From contig CAJTSU010000027.1 in assembly GCA_910579055.1 (NCBI GenBank), forward strand, positions 1 through 6,362: DNA of 6,362 nt, in the 5' to 3' direction. Positions within the stretch are counted from its first letter, which is position 1. Every line of letters starts with the position of its first letter. The stretch comes from an uncultured Mailhella sp. Its GTDB lineage: Bacteria > Desulfobacterota > Desulfovibrionia > Desulfovibrionales > Desulfovibrionaceae. Shown here in pieces: positions 5,890 through 6,362 of the stretch. The notes beneath the pieces were generated by a model. The model made no database searches and was not told where the DNA came from. It worked only from the letters and a program-made list of their open reading frames with translations. Made by a program: the position numbers and the translations under genes.

Positions 5890-5918
5890 GCAAATTTATT
5901 TTTTCATAAATTATATCA

Positions 5919-6110
5919 ATGTACTACATACCAAAATTTATTGAGATGTACAAGGCCACGAAAAATCAGGGACAAAGCACCTATGCCGGTGGCCTGACCA
6001 AAGTGGTTATCGGTGCGTTGGCGCTCGGTCTGGGAGAACTCCTCGGTTCCGGTTCGGCCACGCTGTTCGGCTCTGACCAGACCTCCGGCATGGGCGAGTT
6101 GGGCCTGTAA
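5919..6110 (+). CDS. Small glycine-rich membrane protein of the transfer region
   Basis: A 63-residue protein I cannot assign to a family. Residues 1-23 are polar and tyrosine-rich. Residues about 25-50 form one hydrophobic, glycine-rich segment (GGLTKVVIGALALGLGELLG and onward) with regularly spaced glycines and a buried Glu40, which suggests a membrane helix able to pack against other helices. The tail is short and polar. It lies 17 bp before a DotI/IcmL gene in the same direction, so a role as a minor component of the Dot/Icm-type secretion apparatus is likely. By position it corresponds to traL before traM in IncI plasmids, but I see no sequence evidence for that identity. No SD is visible before ATG 5919; ATG 5946 is an in-frame alternative, also without a good SD, that would give 54 residues. 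Confidence 0.6.
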   Translation: MYYIPKFIEMYKATKNQGQSTYAGGLTKVVIGALALGLGELLGSGSATLFGSDQTSGMGELGL

Positions 6111-6127
6111 GCGAGGGGTGACAAGGC

Positions 6128-6362
6128 ATGAGCATCTTCAAGAAACAAAAAGACGCCACGGAACCGCCCGCCCCGGATGCCGCGACTGTCATCGGCGGTC
6201 TGGACTGGTACAGGGCGCAGTTCCGCCGCGCCATGAAACTGGCTCTCGCTCTGACCGTGGCTCTGTGCGTCAGTCTTGGCGTTGCCGCCATCCTGCTCCT
6301 GAACCAGCCAAAGCCGCGCTACTTCGCGGCCACTCCGGACTTGCGGCTTGCGCCTATGGTTC
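6128..6362 (+). CDS. dotI: DotI/IcmL/TraM-family type IV secretion protein, 5' part
   Basis: The gene runs off the window; 78 residues are visible. DotI and its plasmid relative TraM are inner-membrane proteins of the Dot/Icm and IncI secretion core, with a VirB8-like periplasmic domain. Here a cytoplasmic N-terminus (1-35, including GGLDWYRAQFRRAMK) leads into a single membrane helix (about 37-58, LALALTVALCVSLGVAAILLLN). The hallmark start of the periplasmic domain follows, PRYFAATPDLRLAPMV, resembling the YFATTPDGRITPL-type signature of the family. AGGGGTG (6114-6120) lies 7 nt before the ATG. The gene indicates that an MPF-I type transfer apparatus lies to the right of the window. The usual family length is about 200 residues, so most of the periplasmic domain is missing only because the window ends. 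Confidence 0.82.
   Translation, partial: MSIFKKQKDATEPPAPDAATVIGGLDWYRAQFRRAMKLALALTVALCVSLGVAAILLLNQPKPRYFAATPDLRLAPMV

Noticed and set aside
1960..5918. Transposon or insertion sequence carrying the cargo
   Set aside because: No transposase or integrase gene is present, and I could not find matching terminal inverted repeats or target duplications in the two flanking AT-rich gaps.
6289..6296. nic-like CATCCTGC on the plus strand
   Set aside because: It encodes part of the DotI membrane helix and has no neighbouring relaxosome structure, so it is a chance match.

Overview
The window is part of a conjugative element, either an integrative conjugative element or a plasmid, and every gene I can support is on the + strand. 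At the left is a mobilisation module. It has a nic-like origin-of-transfer sequence at the very edge, a small ribbon-helix-helix relaxosome protein (86-343), and a MOBP relaxase of the RP4 TraI type (340-1959). At the right edge is the start of a type IV secretion module of the Dot/Icm or IncI (MPF-I) type: a small glycine-rich membrane protein (5919-6110), then the 5' end of a DotI/IcmL/TraM gene (6128 to beyond the window end).

Between these modules sits a five-gene block (2132-5655) with no obvious transfer function, which reads as cargo. It encodes a TetR/AcrR-family regulator, a radical SAM enzyme with a CX4CX2C cluster motif, a cytoplasmic flavodoxin-like FMN reductase, a Tat-exported paralogue of that reductase carrying a CX2CX2CX6C iron-sulfur motif, and a flavin reductase-like FMN-binding protein. 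A near-palindrome lies directly downstream of a perfect TTGACA -35 box, between tetR and the radical SAM gene. The simplest model is that the TetR protein represses the four downstream genes until an inducer, perhaps an electrophile or redox-active compound, releases it. The block ends in a rho-independent terminator (5712-5754).

Two AT-rich non-coding stretches bracket the cargo. The 172-bp gap 1960-2131 holds the tetR promoter and nested inverted repeats. The 263-bp gap 5656-5918 holds the cargo terminator, three further inverted repeats, and a second very strong terminator hairpin only about 30 bp before the first secretion-module gene.

The host cannot be fixed from the sequence. Moderately GC-rich coding DNA, a radical SAM enzyme, Fe-S and FMN proteins without obvious aerobic partners, and a Tat signal fit an anaerobic proteobacterium such as a Desulfovibrio or Bilophila relative. 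This is inference. The biochemical substrate of the cargo operon is unknown to me and is the most interesting open question here.
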